Counted from the first letter of the stretch, positions 1 to 12,300 are shown. The stretch is DNA of 64,000 bases from Adiantum capillus-veneris (GCA_014529385.2 CM043962.1:121543970-121607969); one strand, 5' to 3'. Program-made: numbers and translations. The notes: a model not told the origin generated them from the letters alone.

Positions 1-582
1 AAGGGACCAAGAGGAGAGATGGTTACATCTCAATAGAGGTCCAGAAGGAGCTAGTCTATCAAAGAGAAACGTGTATCTAATGGAGCTTAAAAGACCTTAG
101 GGTTAGCTTCATTAAAGACCTCCAAAAGTTAGTGTTAAAGTCCTTTGACCTTAGGCTGAAGCTAGGGCTAACCTTGAGGTGGGGATCCTACCCAAGTATG
201 AGGTTCTTCTTGGCTTGCTAGCTAAAGTGCTTAAAGTGTTTGTGGGAACCTTGCCCAAAGCTTGAGGTGATTTTTATGCTTAAATGACTTAAGGTTCATG
301 AAGTGTTCAATTCAAAGATAAACTCTCAAGAGGCATAAATGGTTTCCATGCTTAAAAGAATAGGTGCTTGAAGTGTTTAATTCAAACAAAATGACTTAAG
401 AAGCATAAAAGACACATGTTAAGATTTCTCCGCTTTGGGCCCTCTCATGATGTGCTTGAATCCTATTGATAGGCTTTAAAGGGGTCCAATGAGAATTTAG
501 ATGGATATAAAAAAATAAAAATTAATTTCTATCTCAAAGAGGAAAAAAAGAGGACACAGGTCCAAATGATATAATTAAATAA

Positions 583-652
<70 letters not shown>

Positions 653-795
653 GCACCAACCATGAGAGGGGGTATACTCTCCCACAACCACACACACACT
701 CTCTCATTGTGTGAAGTGCAAAGTGCAAGAGCTCCATCTCCTTCTCCAAGCTTGTTGAAAAGAGGAGAGCCTACACCAACAATCTTGTCTATGGA
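1..795. other. non-coding stretch upstream of the D gene relic
   Basis: I recognise no gene here. It precedes the truncated start of the D-family reading frame and probably belongs to the same old retroelement, but I cannot align it to the H copy at 55.7-59 kb. It holds one long (GA)n tract. Small frames rich in Ser-Leu are only translations of that tract. Confidence 0.5.
586..650. repeat. (GA)n microsatellite
   Basis: An uninterrupted GA dinucleotide run of about 65 bp. Confidence 0.95.
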
Positions 796-1169
796 ATGCA
801 AATCCAACCAAAGGCTGAAGAGGACGCACTGAAAGAGAAGATCACCTTAGAGGAAGATGAGAAGTGGAAGGCCGCAATGGATTGGGAGTTGAGAGTTTTA
901 CACTCTGTCAATGTCACTCAACTCACTCCCAATCAAATCAATGCTCAATGGCACCAACAATCCTTGCCATACCCTCTCATCAAGGTAGAACTCTTACAGG
1001 TAAAGTAAAGATTATACGAAGATATGCAAGAAGATGGTGCAGATAAAGACCACCCAAAGTGGAGGTTAAACTGGATGAACAAGAATCCAAGATACCTGAT
1101 TCTGTTCACAAGAGCACTTGCGGCCCTATAGAAAGATCCAACATTTTGTCATGTACCTCGAGTAAGGAC
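796..1169 (+). pseudogene. D retroelement gene relic, 5' part
   Basis: This is the left half of a reading frame that resumes after element A, at 29567. It matches the - strand protein at 55691-57631: shared blocks are a WELR/WERR region, QWHQQSLPYPL against QWMQPSLPFPL, a WRLNWMNKNPRYLI block and FCHVPRVR against FCPVPRVR. The frame is broken: it shifts near 1005 and has a TAG at about 1129. The last bases (AGGAC) are the target duplication of element A. Joining across A restores VPRVRTW in frame. It is a retroelement protein of unknown function that sits just before the polypurine tract and 3' LTR. Confidence 0.75.
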
Positions 1170-1361
1170 TGTTGGGGTATAAAGCCCAATGTGGTCGCCG
1201 AGGTAAGTGGGCGGGCCGCCATGTATGTACACATATTCTTTTGTAAAAACCTAATAAGAACTCACTATGCTCTACACATTACAGTAGAGCGAGTTCACCA
1301 TATCATCGTTCTCTTCTTCTCGCACTCTCTCTCGCGTCGCACTTCCGCTCGTACTCCTTCA
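1170..1361 (+). repeat. 5' LTR of element A
   Basis: It starts TG and ends CA, and is about 96% identical to the copy at 29370-29561. AGGAC lies immediately to its left. Confidence 0.95.
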
Positions 1362-1363
1362 AA

Positions 1364-1375
1364 TGGTATCAGAGC
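1364..1375 (+). other. Primer binding site of element A
   Basis: TGGTATCAGAGC lies two bases after the LTR. It is the usual plant copia site, complementary to the 3' end of initiator tRNA-Met. Confidence 0.93.
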
Positions 1376-2457
1376 TCAGATTGAGGCTCGGGGCAGCATT
1401 TGCAGGTAGCCAGAGTCACCTGCTCAGATTGGAGTGAGATTCAACAGGCAAAGACACAACCCCAAATCCTGTGGGGATGCCCGAAGGCCTCGATATTCTC
1501 AGAATTTCATTCTGAGGTCATCTCGGCCACCGTTCGGCTTCGACAAAGTTCTGCGTAGGCCATTTTCGACTACGTGGTCTTGGCGGGTGCAGATCCGACT
1601 CCGCAAATTTGGGGTTTCGGCCTATGATTGCAGGTGCTGAGGATATCGGCACTCCCAGAGTTTTGTGGTTGTCTACACATCGAAGGACGGCTCACAGTTC
1701 TTGGAGGCGTGTCACATATGACACGGGCGCATCTACACACAGATTGTAGGCGACATCCACTAGTTCATGAGGTAGCTTGTGTTTGCTTCTTGATATTCCA
1801 AATTTCATCCCGACATTGCAGGTACTTCCACATGGGATGTATTGTCAGAGATGATGTATGTCTGTTGAGGGTTTGCTTGGCTGTGAGTCACGCAGCAAAC
1901 AACCGCCGCAGCGGTTACATCATATAGTGGGAAATTTGTGGATATATGACTGTGTGGGAAGTCTATGTACTATCAGATTTACTGCAGCCTTTGTTGAGGG
2001 TCGAGTGAGGTTTTATTGAGCTGGGGGATTCTCGAATGTTGAGATCCTTTCGATGATACAGGTCTTGGAGTGATCCCTCGAGCACCCTTAAATAGGCAGC
2101 TAGGATGTATTGACTGTGAGTTAGACAGTTGGGATTGCATCTTTGCTTTACTTCCGTTGAGGCATTGTCGCAGTCTATGCTTACAGGACAATGGCAGGAC
2201 AGTGAGAGACAGTACAGGTGCAGGGCAGGTTTACCCACAGCTTACAGTGTTAGAGAGACAATGGTTTTCTGAGCTATTTTTTGGTCTGTTTTTTTAGTAC
2301 ACCAGAGCCATTTTACAAAGGAGACTCTGCCAAAATTTCTACAGAATCTGAAGCTTTCTTGGTTCATTTGACAGGTTGATATTGGTTCAGAGGTCAGTTT
2401 ACATGGGAAACTCTGCCAAATTTTTCCCAGGAAAGTAAACTACTGTGAAGCGTAGCT
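1376..2457 (+). other. Untranslated leader of element A
   Basis: About 1.08 kb between the primer site and the gag start. No conserved frame is seen. It is the 5' leader of the genomic transcript. Confidence 0.7.
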
Positions 2458-3690
2458 ATGGTTGGATCACAAGACACTGCTCTTTACAATATCAAGAAGC
2501 TGGATGGAACCAATTTCCCATTGTGGAAGAAGCAATTTTGGCACATGTTGGTACAAAAGAAGCAGATAAAACCTATAAAGCTCAAGGGGATAAAACTAGA
2601 AGATATGGACGAAGATGAATGGAGCGAAATGGATGAATTGGCACTTTCTACCATTATGCTGACTTTGGCAGAAAGCTTTTACTTCAATGTAGCAGACGAG
2701 ATGTCGGCTTATGAAGCATGGACAAAGCTGAGTGATCTTTATGAGAAGCAGAGTGCAGCTTCACAGGTATACTGGCTTAAGAAGCTTGTTGACTTGAAGA
2801 TGAAAGAAGGGACACCTATGTCCAATCATCTGAATGAATTCAACACCATCTACAGTCAGTTGTCAGCTCAAGGTGTCAAGTTTGATGAACCTGTTAGATC
2901 TATGTTCCTGTTGATCACATTGCCGGAAAGTTGGGACACTTTTCGCACAGCTTTGAGTAATTCTGCACCTCCAGATGGTTTGACCATAGTAGGTGTAGAG
3001 GGCAGTCTGCTTACTGAAGAAACCAATAGAAAGACAATGGACAAAGGCAAAGGAACAGCCTTAGTTGTTAAGGGAAGGACCAAAGAAAAGTACAAATGTG
3101 GAAAGAGGGATCAGTCTCGTAGCAAGTCCCGCGATACTAAAGGCAAGAGTGACATAGAATGATACCATAGTGGCAAGAAGGGTCACATGAAAAGAGACTG
3201 TAGATAATGGAAAGCAGAAAAAGGCAAAGAGAAAGCAGAAGACCATGGTGAGAAGAACAAGTCCTCAGTGAAGATTCAAGAAATAAATGTAACAAACACT
3301 GTTGTAGAGGATGACAGTCTAGTGTCAGGAGATATCTACTTCTTGAAAAATACAATGGACTCAGCTCTTCTTACAGCATCTGATGGAAATGCACTGAGTG
3401 ACTGGATTATAGACTCAGGGGTATCACTTCATGTGTCTCCAAACAAGGAGTGGTTTACCTCTTATGTGACCACTAAAGATCATGTTCGGCTAGGCAATGG
3501 GCAGACATGTGAGATCTTAGGTGTTGGAGATGTTCAATTGAAGTTTCAGAATGGCTCTTCTTTCACGTTGAAGAATGTGAGACATGTTCTCGCAATTACA
3601 AAGAGCTTGATCAGCACAAGTTTACTTGATGATGATGGCTACGTTGCACTTTTGGACAAAACATGTGGAAGATATCCAAGGGTTCTATGA
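2458..3690 (+). pseudogene. Element A gag and protease (broken)
   Basis: The gag part (2458-3162, 234 aa) has the copia gag opening, with KKLDGTNFPLWKKQF near residue 13 and a UBN2-type body. The CCHC zinc knuckle, expected as CYHCGKKGHMKRDC, has lost its first Cys to TGA and its second to Ser. A TAA follows a few codons later. The frame resumes at about 3268 with the protease: WIIDSGVSLHVSP holds the active-site DSG. It then shifts at about 3660 into the integrase frame. Gag packages RNA and the protease cuts the polyprotein. The changes leave no functional nucleocapsid. Confidence 0.9.
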
Positions 3691-4862
3691 CAATAGCACA
3701 TGGAGTAAAGTCTGGAGGACTTTACATGATTTATGTATCAAATGTCTCTAAAAATGTAATCAATGTAACCGAGCAGCCGAATGTTTCTTTGTGGCATAGC
3801 CGGTTAGGACATATGTCCAAGAAGGGAATGGAAATCTTGTCTCGTTCTGGTTATTTGCCTGGCTTGTCATTTAATGATTTTGAATTCTGTGAACATTGTC
3901 TGTATGGTAAGCAAACACAACAGCCACATAAGCATAGAAGCAGTAAAAGAGATACACAGTTGGCACTTGTTCATAGTGATTTGTGTGGACCTATACCTAA
4001 CCTATCTCTAGGGGGAGCTTCTTACTTTATGACATTTATAGATGATTACTCGAGGAAAGTATGGGTTTACTTTCTCAAGCACAAGGATGAAGCGTTTACT
4101 GTTTTCAAAACGTTTGTGACACTTGTGGAGAATCAGAGTGGCAAGAAGCTTAAATGCTTACGCACTGACAATGGTGGAGAGTATGTTTCAAAGGCCTTTC
4201 AGGAATTTTGTGAGTCAAAAGGTATAAAACGTGAACATACTGCTCCTTACAATCCTCCTCAAAATGGTGTTGCTGAGAGGATGAATAGGACCATACAAGA
4301 TAAGGTCAGAAGTATGTTGTCTAATGCACAGCTGCCAAATGGGTTTTGGGCTGAAGCTATATCAACAGTTGTTCATCTCATAAATAGATCTCCTAGCAAG
4401 GTTTTGCAGAAGGATTCAGTGGCAGAGATGGTATGGTCAGGCAAAATGCCCTCATACAAGCATCTCAGAGTCTTTGGTTGTGAGGCATATACTCATGTTC
4501 CAAAGGAATTTAGGAACAAACTTGAGCCAAAGAGTAGAAAGTACATCTTTCTAGTCTATGGTAATTCTGGTGAGATGGGGTATAGACATTGGGATCCTGA
4601 ATCCAGAAAAGTTATCCGCAGCAATGATGTTCACTTTAATGAAGCCAAATATCATTCTAAACCATAGAGGGTTGAGGAGATTAGAAGAGTTGTCTTCCAA
4701 GAAGATGGACCTGCACGTGCAAGAAAAAATGTCATGGCTCAAGAGGAGCAAGGACAGGATAGAGTGGAACCACAGGTTGTGGTTGAGCCTGAGCCACCAA
4801 TTGTACGTAGATCTGGACGTATCACACGACCTCCTGATAGGTTTGTTCCATCTATGAACTAT
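3663..4862 (+). pseudogene. Element A integrase, broken off by B1
   Basis: After a frameshift the frame runs 334 aa. The gag-pre-integrase zinc region has LWHSRLGHMS and CEHCLYGKQ. The catalytic DDE residues are in VHSDLCGP, LRTDNGGEY and NGVAERMNR, so the core looks complete. The C-terminal region has FGCEAY and a stop at about 4665. Beyond it the same frame continues to RRSGRITRPPDRFVPSMNY at the B1 junction, and reading across B1 gives MNYVMLTD at 11463. It would insert cDNA into the genome. The stop and the B1 insertion inactivate it. Confidence 0.92.
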
Positions 4863-7351
4863 TGATAGCCGTTTTTCGGCTCTCTGTAATTTTCATAGCG
4901 AGTTACCTCACCCTATCAAATCACTCAAACACTGTGGTTACCCTCACCCTTTCACTGTATATAGGTGTGTGAGTTAGAGGACTTTTTCCATATCTTCTTA
5001 AAAACCCTCAATTAGCTAGTCACTGGGCTAGTTGAGCCAAAAAATAAAAAAATAAAAAAAGTAAAAAAAAAATATAAGTATATTATGGCCCATTTGTGTG
5101 TAAATATTTCATTGTATATAGGATCTAAATAAAAGGATTTTTCATAATTATTTTGGTATTTATTTGAATATTTCTACCTAGGGTGTGTTATTTATGCTAT
5201 GTACATTGACTCACCATTACCATATTTTTTCTTACCATTTTGCATACTCTTTATTCCATATAAAAATAATTTCATGCAAGCTTCTCTTATTTCTGGTGTA
5301 ACTCCATCCCAACAAAAATCCAAAAAAAACTAGTTCTATTTATGTGTATATTTTTTCACTATTGTGATTTTTTCCTTCCTACATCTATTCCCTATTACTC
5401 TCATAAATTAGACCACCAAAAAGATTCATCTTTTTATGGTAGACTTATAATGAGAGAGATTTATTTTGACCCCTTTATATTTTTTCCACCTATATTATTT
5501 ATATTTGACATGTACATATTTTTTTTAGACCCCCCAATATTTGATTTTCTTAGTTATACTATTCACTTATATCATGATCTCAACAATATCTTCAATTATA
5601 GACCTACCAAATAAGGTCAAGGGTATGTGGAATGCATGCATGCACCATGGGGGGCTCACTCTTGGAGGTATTCAAAAGAGTCATCCAAAGAAGGACCTCA
5701 TAAGGACTTTGTGCAGTGGAAAAAAATAGTCGGTTTTGCTGTGAGGTATGATTTTATTGATGGACCCCAGTTTGCCCATGCTATGCAGCCACACTCCCTC
5801 TTCCACTTTATCATTTTCCTCTTTCACACACACTTCTCCACTCATCATCCCCACCTCTCTCACCACTCCTCTCTGCACCCTACTCACCTTCTTCTCAACC
5901 TTGAAGAATAAGAGAAACCATGGTGAACTCATGTCTCCTACACACACTTCCATTCCAAAATTGACCACCTAGTCTCATTTTTCCTCATCCATATTACCCA
6001 TATCTATCAAAAAAACCACAAAATTTAGCCTCTTTTCTTGAAAGACAGCATCATGGTGATTGATTACTCATGTTCACTTACCTTGGCTCCCAAGGAAGGT
6101 CAAGAGTGGAGAAAAAACGTACCATCAAAGCTAGTGGACCGTCAACAAGCGTCAAAATTGACCCTACTCAAGACACTTGGAGCATCAACATTGTAAGAAA
6201 TCCATATTTTCTTACCTATTAACAGATTTTTCTTCCTTATTTGTATCCTACTTGGATACTCCCATTGTAAATATCCAATTCCATTTGTAAATCAATAAAA
6301 ATACTAACTCTACTAATTTACTAACACTAACCTACTATGAAAAGTCCTATCACCTCCACTTCTCTCCTCTCTCTCTTCCTCATCTATCTACACCAACTTC
6401 TTGATAATTCCAAGCAAAAGAAATTAGATAAGTGCTGAAAATCTAACCCAACCATGGTTAGAGGAGTAACCATAGCCCTCAAAATTGCTATAAAAGGAGG
6501 GTGTAGCTAGCACAAAAGGGGGGGAGCCATAAGCAAGAGCACTATGCTATAGCTTGAGAAGCCAACCTCAACCGCTCTAGAAGGAGCTCTTGAGTGGAAG
6601 CTCATTGTCTTATGCATATGCATGTGTTGTATTAGGGGTGATTAGCAAGAGAACTCTATGCCATTGTAAGAGAGAGAGTGATCATTCAATTGAGAGTAGA
6701 AAATCTATCATTTCTCCTACTAGTGTAAGCCCAACATTTGCTGAATCAAGGAGGGTGGATTTGGACTAAGCTTGGATACTTTGTCTCTCTTCCAACGTGA
6801 AGTAATGGACAAAAATGATGTGTAAGTGTCTTGGTGCTTTTTTTTAAAGTTCTTGATAGCTTGTCTCTGGGTGTTGTCATCAATTTAGCCATAAATCCCA
6901 CATACTGTAAGAGGGCGACAGGGTGGAGAGGACTCCCCTGGCCTTAAGAAAGTGATTGGGGTGGCTTTTCTTGTGATGTGTTGTGGTGTAATTTACTCAA
7001 CCTATGTTGAACAAGTACTAATCTCACTTTGATTGGTCATGACAGATTTGTAAGAAGGTATTAATGCAACAAGCATCCCCTCCCCCTTCTCTCTCTTTCT
7101 TACATATATAATTGTGTTTGCTTGATCACTGCTGATACATTTCAAAGCAGCCCGAGAACTCTCTCTCTCTCTCTCTCTCTCTTTACACGTCCTAGTTCGC
7201 ATCCAAAACTAGGTGGTGCCCCAAATTTGTGTAGGGTTAGGTTGCGGGTTTGTGTGTGTGTTTGTTCCAACCCCAACCCAATTGAGCACCACGGGAGCCT
7301 AGAAGAGTTCTTAGAGGCCACTCTTCTTGTTGCCCGCCCCGGACCGCCTCA
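4863..7351 (+). repeat. 5' LTR of B1 (2.49 kb)
   Basis: It runs from TGATAGCCGTTTTTCGGCTC to GACCGCCTCA, followed by AAT and the primer site. Its opening bases form a small inverted repeat, AGCCG TTTTT CGGCT. It includes a TATA box near 6490 and a short (CT)n tract near 7160. Small frames inside it are not genes. It aligns over its full length with the B2 LTRs. Confidence 0.93.
6488..6497 (+). promoter_or_regulatory. TATA box in the B1 LTR
   Basis: CTATAAAAGG lies about 860 bp before the end of the LTR and is conserved at the matching place in B2. It would set the U3/R border; the transcript start should lie about 30 bp downstream. Confidence 0.65.
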
Positions 7352-7354
7352 AAT

Positions 7355-7367
7355 TGGTGCCCCCACT
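7355..7367 (+). other. Primer binding site of B1
   Basis: TGGTGCCCCCACT lies three bases after the LTR and is shared with B2. It begins with TGG, as expected for pairing with a tRNA CCA end. I cannot name the tRNA with certainty. Confidence 0.7.
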
Positions 7368-7426
7368 AAGGACGGCTTGTGTATGTTTTGTGTAGGCTCA
7401 ACCTTTAGCATAATCAAGTAGCTTGC

Positions 7427-7878
7427 ATGAATCACGAGAATTAGTATGATCCCTTCATTCCCATTGCAAGGCAAAAGGTACACATAATTGTTAGTACTAA
7501 GTTGCAATTTCAACGTGTAATTCGTAGAATTTTAGGTCCTCTTAGGTTGGCTGAGATAAACGCTTAAGTAAATCCTTTTATTTTACCTCTCATTAGATAC
7601 GACCTTAGTTTGGATGCTATACTTTTGTTTTGTTTTAAGCATTAGGTCATGCATAGACAATGGATAATGGCCCAGGAATAGAGGTTTTTCCCTTCCATTT
7701 CACTCCACACATTAGAATAAACATTGCAATTAGTAGAAAAATCCATTTCCAACAACGTATGGTTTTCATGTTTGGTGCCCAAAGAGTAGGAGAAATTCTT
7801 GCGTCACCAAACCCTTTCATCCTACCTCTCATTGATTATCATAGGTCATTTGATGTGAATATTTTTATTTTGTTGTAG
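7427..7878 (+). pseudogene. B1 copies of the two small leader ORFs
   Basis: The first frame (7427-7638) matches the 70-aa leader ORF of B2 but has TAG after MNHEN, a second stop (GCTTAAGTA) and a 1-nt deletion. The second (7660-7878, 72 aa) is intact and nearly identical to its B2 partner, ending FILPLIDYHRSFDVNIFILL. Both precede gag. Function is unknown; see the B2 entries. Confidence 0.6.
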
Positions 7879-7964
7879 AATAGATTGCAATTTAGAAAAC
7901 ATTATTGTGTAAATCTTTTTAAGAAAGAAAAACAAAAACGTGTTGTCACTTTGAAACTAATTCA

Positions 7965-9563
7965 ATGGAGGGCCAACGCCAAATGTTCGGATACCCTCTT
8001 TTCTTTGGAGAGCCTGTAGAGGATGCAAAATTATTTTTAGCAAATTTCAAGAGGATAGTAATGATCAAGAACGTGTAGAGATGTTTGAGGTGGTCCTTAG
8101 GAAAGATGCTAGCACTTGGTTTGACTCTTTGCCTGATGAAGTTAAGGGGAACTACACAGAAGTTTTGAATCATTTCAAGAAATACTTCTTTGATCCCCAA
8201 AACACTCAAAAACTATGGCAAGACATTGTTTCTCATAAGCAAAAATATTTAGATGACTACTTGTACAAGCAAGAGTTTCTACGTCTTTGGGCTCTATGGA
8301 TACGAAATGTTGCTAACCCTGGTGATGGTGCAGAATTTCTAAAGAAGGAGAGATTCATAGCTGGGCTCTTTCCTGATCTTAAGTTAAAGGTGGAGGTGGA
8401 TGCACCTGCCACCTATGATGCAGCTGAAATTAGAGCTTCCAAGAAGTATAGGAAACTCAAGTGCCTAAGGGGAGAGGTTCCAATAGAAGGTCTTAGACCC
8501 AAAGGTAAGTCACAAGCATCGACATCTAGGGAGCTTCCTGAGGTAACAGCTGAAGTAATCGAGAATTTAAATGAAGTAGCCTGTCAATTCACCTTGCACA
8601 AGTTGTAGGTCCAAAAGGACAAGCAAGGAAGTCTGAAGAGCGAGATCCACGACCTAGGAGAGTCTTACAATGTTGGAATTGCGGAGAGTCTGGACATGGG
8701 ATGTATAATTGTCCTTGGCCCCGTGGGGAGCCAGGGAGACCTAACTTGAATTACCCAGTGATGAATGCAGGTGAAGGAACTAGTCAGCAACCACGGCTTC
8801 TACAAAGGCCAAATGGAGCAAGACCACCTCCACAAGGAGTGGAAGGAGTTCCACCTTTGCCAGACCCAAATGTGCATGTGGTAGAGGTGACAAATTCAAA
8901 AGAGGTTGATATGGAAGCAAATGGCATTAAGTGTGGCCGTGGAAAAGGTAAAGAGAAAGAAGGTGTCACATCACAGAGTGACCATGGACGAGGCAAGAAG
9001 GCAAAGGAGACCAAGGAAGCTAAGAGGACTCGACTCAACGTCGTATCAATCTCCAAGACTTCCCTCTTGGACATGGTATGGCTCCATACAACCTGTTGGA
9101 AGACATGCGAGGTAAGGGTCCTGATATCTCATGGCCTCAATTTCTTGCATTATGCCCACAAGTTAGGAGGGATTTAACAAAGGCAGTTAGCACTAGGAGA
9201 AAGGTAAAAGAGAGTGTGTCTGTTGTAAAAATTTCACAAGCTGAAATGAATGAGGATATTACACCGGTGCTAGATTGTTACATCAAAGGAATATTGGTTA
9301 GGAAAGGTCTAGTGGATGGGGGTGCACAAATTTGCATCATGACAGAGGGACTCATGCAAAGACTAAGCATGCACATCCATGAGACACCTGAAGTCAAAGT
9401 GAAAATGGCAAACAATAGCAAGGCTAGGTGCGTAGGCATTTGTAAAAATATTTTTGTGGAGGCCTTTGGCATTAAGAAGGCAGTGGATTTCTATGTCATG
9501 TCTACCAAAGGAAATGGTTACCCATTTATCCTAGGAATACCATGGCTAATGAAAATGTGAGCT
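7965..9563 (+). pseudogene. B1 gag and protease (broken)
   Basis: It begins MEGQRQMFGYPLFFGEP, matching B2 gag. A deletion near 8050 shifts the frame; it reopens at about 8081 with the gag core (RKDASTWFDSLP). Another shift occurs at about 8580. The zinc knuckle CWNCGESGHGMYNC is at about 8672-8713. The retropepsin has LVDGGAQICIM (DGG in place of the more common DSG/DTG) and FILGIPW, and a TGA follows at about 9558. B2 shows what the intact version looks like. Confidence 0.9.
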
Positions 9564-10755
9564 TTGCAGGATTGGGAGAGTGGAAAGCTAATTTGCAGGA
9601 ATGAAAATCATAAGAAGGTTGTCTTTGACATGAAGGAGCAAAGCCAAGAGGAGCTCCATGAAGAATCATCTCAAAGTGAGACGGAAGAAGATTGGACCGA
9701 TAACACTTTAGAAGAAGAAAGTAGCGGCAACATTACTGAAGAGGAATCTTCCATTGAAGTCATGGGGGTAAGGTTTAAGCCAAACAACCAAGAGACCTCT
9801 TGCCCAGGTTTGGAAGAGGTAGGTTCCCAAGAGAACCAAAAAGTGGAAGATGAAAGAATGCTAGAAGGTATGTTATCTACAACACTTACAAAGGATGAAA
9901 GAGAGGAGCTCAAAGGTGTGTTAAGGAAATTTCCTAAGCTTTTTGCTAAAGACTACACCAATGTGCGTGGAGTAGATGCTGTTCAACACAAAATTGAGTT
10001 GAAGCCAGAGGCCACACCTAAGGCTCAAAAGCTACGAAGGCTAGGAGTCATCAAGGAGCAGGCTTTACTCAAGGAGGTAAGAAATCTTCTAGCAGCAGGT
10101 TTCATTTATCCAGTGGAGAATTCAGAGTAGGTCTCTCCCGTTGTTGTCACTCCTAAGAAAAATGGCAAGTGGAGGGTGTGTGTGGATTACCGTCCACTCA
10201 ATGAAGCAACAAAAAGAGATCACTTTCACCTCCCATTTCAGGATGAGATACTAAATGAGGTAGCTGGTCATGAGAAGTACACTGTGTGTGATGGCTACTC
10301 GGGTTACTTTCAAATAGGTATCGCATTGGAAGATTAGTTGAAAACAACCTTCATCACTCCTTGGGGTTGTTATGCTTTTAGAGTCATGCCATTTGTCTGA
10401 CAAATGCTCCTGCAACTTTCCAACGCTTCATGAACATGGTGTTTCAAGAATTCTTTGGAAATTCCATTAGGGTTTTTATTGATGATTTTTACATTTATAG
10501 CTCAAAATCATTGCATCTACAAAGGGTAGAAGAAGGTTTAAAGAAGCTCTACGACATGGGAGGTCAACTCAACCCCGACAAGTGTCACATAGGTGAGGAT
10601 GAACTGATCTTGCTTGGTCACAAGGTTTCCTATAAAGGCATTGAGGTGGATCCTTCAAAGGCAAAGGCTTTTATTGAGCTCCCATCACCCAAGAATCCCA
10701 AAGAGGTCATCTCATTCATTCAAAAGGTGAAGTATCTGTCACCCTTTATTCACTT
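9564..10755 (+). pseudogene. B1 pol: linker and reverse transcriptase, truncated
   Basis: Acidic Glu/Ser-rich linker, then the RT start (VVTPKKNGKWRVCVDYRPL). Stops are seen at about 10128 (TAG) and 10336 (TAG), and bases are missing near 10393. The catalytic FIDDF is at about 10476. Homology to B2 stops at about 10755 inside the palm/thumb region, where the sequence jumps into the LTR. RNase H and integrase are absent. Confidence 0.9.
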
Positions 10756-10756
10756 A

Positions 10757-11240
10757 TCATTCAATTGAGAGTAGGAAATCTATCATTTCTCCTACTAGTG
10801 TAAGCCCAACATTTGCTGAATCAAGGAGAGTGGATTTGGACTAAGCTTGGATACTTTGTCTCTCTTCCAACGTGAAGTAATGGACAAAAATGATGTGTAA
10901 GTGTCTTGGTGCTTTTTTTTAAAGTTCTTGATAGCTTGTCTCTGGGTGTTGTCATCAATTTAGCCATAAATCCCACATACTGTAAGAGGGCGACAGGGTG
11001 GAGAGGACTCCCCTGGCCTTAAGACAGTGATTGGGGTGGCTTTTCTTGTGATGTGTTGTGGTGTAATTTACTCAACCTATGTTGAACAAGTACTAATCTC
11101 ACTTTGATTGGTCATGACAAATTTGTAAGAAGGTATTAATGCAACAAGCATCCCCTCCCCCTTCTCTCTCTTTCTTACATATATAATTGTGTTTGCTTGA
11201 TCACTACCGATACATTTCAAAGCAACCCGAGCACTCTCTC

Positions 11241-11283
<43 letters not shown>

Positions 11284-11458
11284 ACGCGTCCTAGTTCACA
11301 TCCAAAACTAGGTGGTGCCCCAAATTTGTGTAGGATTAGGTTGCGGGTTTGTGTGTGTGTTTGTTGTTTTTTTCCAACCCCAACCCAATTGAGCAGCACG
11401 GGAGCCTAAAAGAGTGCTTAGAGGCCACTCTTCTTGTTGCCCGCCCCGGACCGCCTCA
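10757..11458 (+). repeat. Truncated 3' LTR of B1
   Basis: It corresponds to the last part of the 5' LTR (6681-7351) and is longer mainly because of an expanded (TC)n tract at about 11231-11282. The first three-quarters of the LTR and the polypurine tract are missing. Confidence 0.9.
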
Positions 11459-11462
11459 CTAT

Positions 11463-11668
11463 GTCATGTTGACTGATTGCAATGAGCCTTTATGTTACAA
11501 GGAAGCAGTGCAAATGAAGGACTCCGGGAATTGGCAATTGGCCATGCAGTCAGAGATGAAAGCTCTGCATAAAAACCAGACATGGAAGCTAGTTAAATTA
11601 CCACAGGAAAAAAAGGCTCTACCTTGTAAATGGGTTTATAGGTATAAGATCATTAAGAGAAATATGGA
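11463..11668 (+). pseudogene. Element A reverse transcriptase, N-terminal piece
   Basis: Continues A's frame after B1: VMLTDCNEPLCYKEAVQ, then the copia RT opening WKLVKLPQEKKALPCKWVYR and YKIIKRNMD, where C interrupts it. The continuation after C is SQPKYKARLVAKGF at 17108. Confidence 0.92.
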
Positions 11669-12069
11669 CTTTGCATGGGCCTTGTAAGGAATCCTAATTT
11701 TTAGGGATTAAGGCTAATGTTGTGTAGGGTTAAGGGGACAAGGGCATTCAAGAAGCTAGTTTTGAGTAGACTTTTCTAGCCTTTTTTTTAGACACATGTA
11801 GGATGTGGACCTAAGAGGTCACTTTCTCTCTCTAGCTTTTGAAAAGTGAAGGGAATAAAGGGGTGTGGCCACATCAGCAAAAACGTGGGTCACTAAGAGC
11901 CAAAATTTGACTTTTTTTCAAAAAAGTTATTTTTACTTATTTTTGACTTAAAACTCCCTCCCAACATATATACACATCAAAAAATCATTTTTTGACATTT
12001 TTTTAAACCTACAAACACTAAAAGTCCACTTTTTCAAAAACAAAATCCCCCCCCCAAAAAAAATATTTG

Positions 12070-12300
12070 TTCTCTCCTCCTCCTTCCTCCTCTCTCCCTC
12101 TCCTCTCTCTCCCTACCCCCTTCTCTCCTCCTCCTCCCCTCTCTCTCCCTCTCCCCCCTCTGCCCCCTTCTCTCCTCCCATGTTCCTCTCCTCTCCCTCC
12201 CTACCCCCTTCTCTCCTCCTCCTCCCCTCTCTCTCCCTCTCCCCCTCTGCCCCCTTCTCTCCTCCCATGTTCCTCCCTCTCCCTCCCCCCTCTTTCTTTT
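12070..12300. repeat. Polypyrimidine tract with an 88-bp tandem repeat
   Basis: Almost pure C/T on the + strand. A unit containing CTACCCCCTTCTCTCCTCC recurs at 12113 and 12201. Pro/Ser/Leu-rich and Arg/Glu/Gly-rich frames across it are composition artefacts. Confidence 0.85.

Larger units (their letters stand above)
4863..11458 (+). mobile_element. Ty3/gypsy (Tat-like) element B1, internally deleted
   Basis: It is bounded by TGATAGCC at the left and GACCGCCTCA at the right. Target duplication CTAT is at 4859-4862 and 11459-11462, inside A's pol. It is the same family as B2 but degenerate: gag-pol has several frameshifts and stops. The element lost everything from mid-RT to about three-quarters through the 3' LTR, joined at about 10756. 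B1 and B2 lie in opposite orientations within A. Confidence 0.92.

Noticed and set aside
529-807. Ser-Leu repeat proteins over GA/CT tracts (also at 39712-40214, 32705-32911, 11197-11409)
   Set aside because: They are translations of microsatellites in any frame and have no flanking domain.
5342-5972. Frames inside the B LTRs (also 19511-20253 and 28090-28635)
   Set aside because: They recur in every LTR copy as non-coding U3 sequence; no start context or domain.
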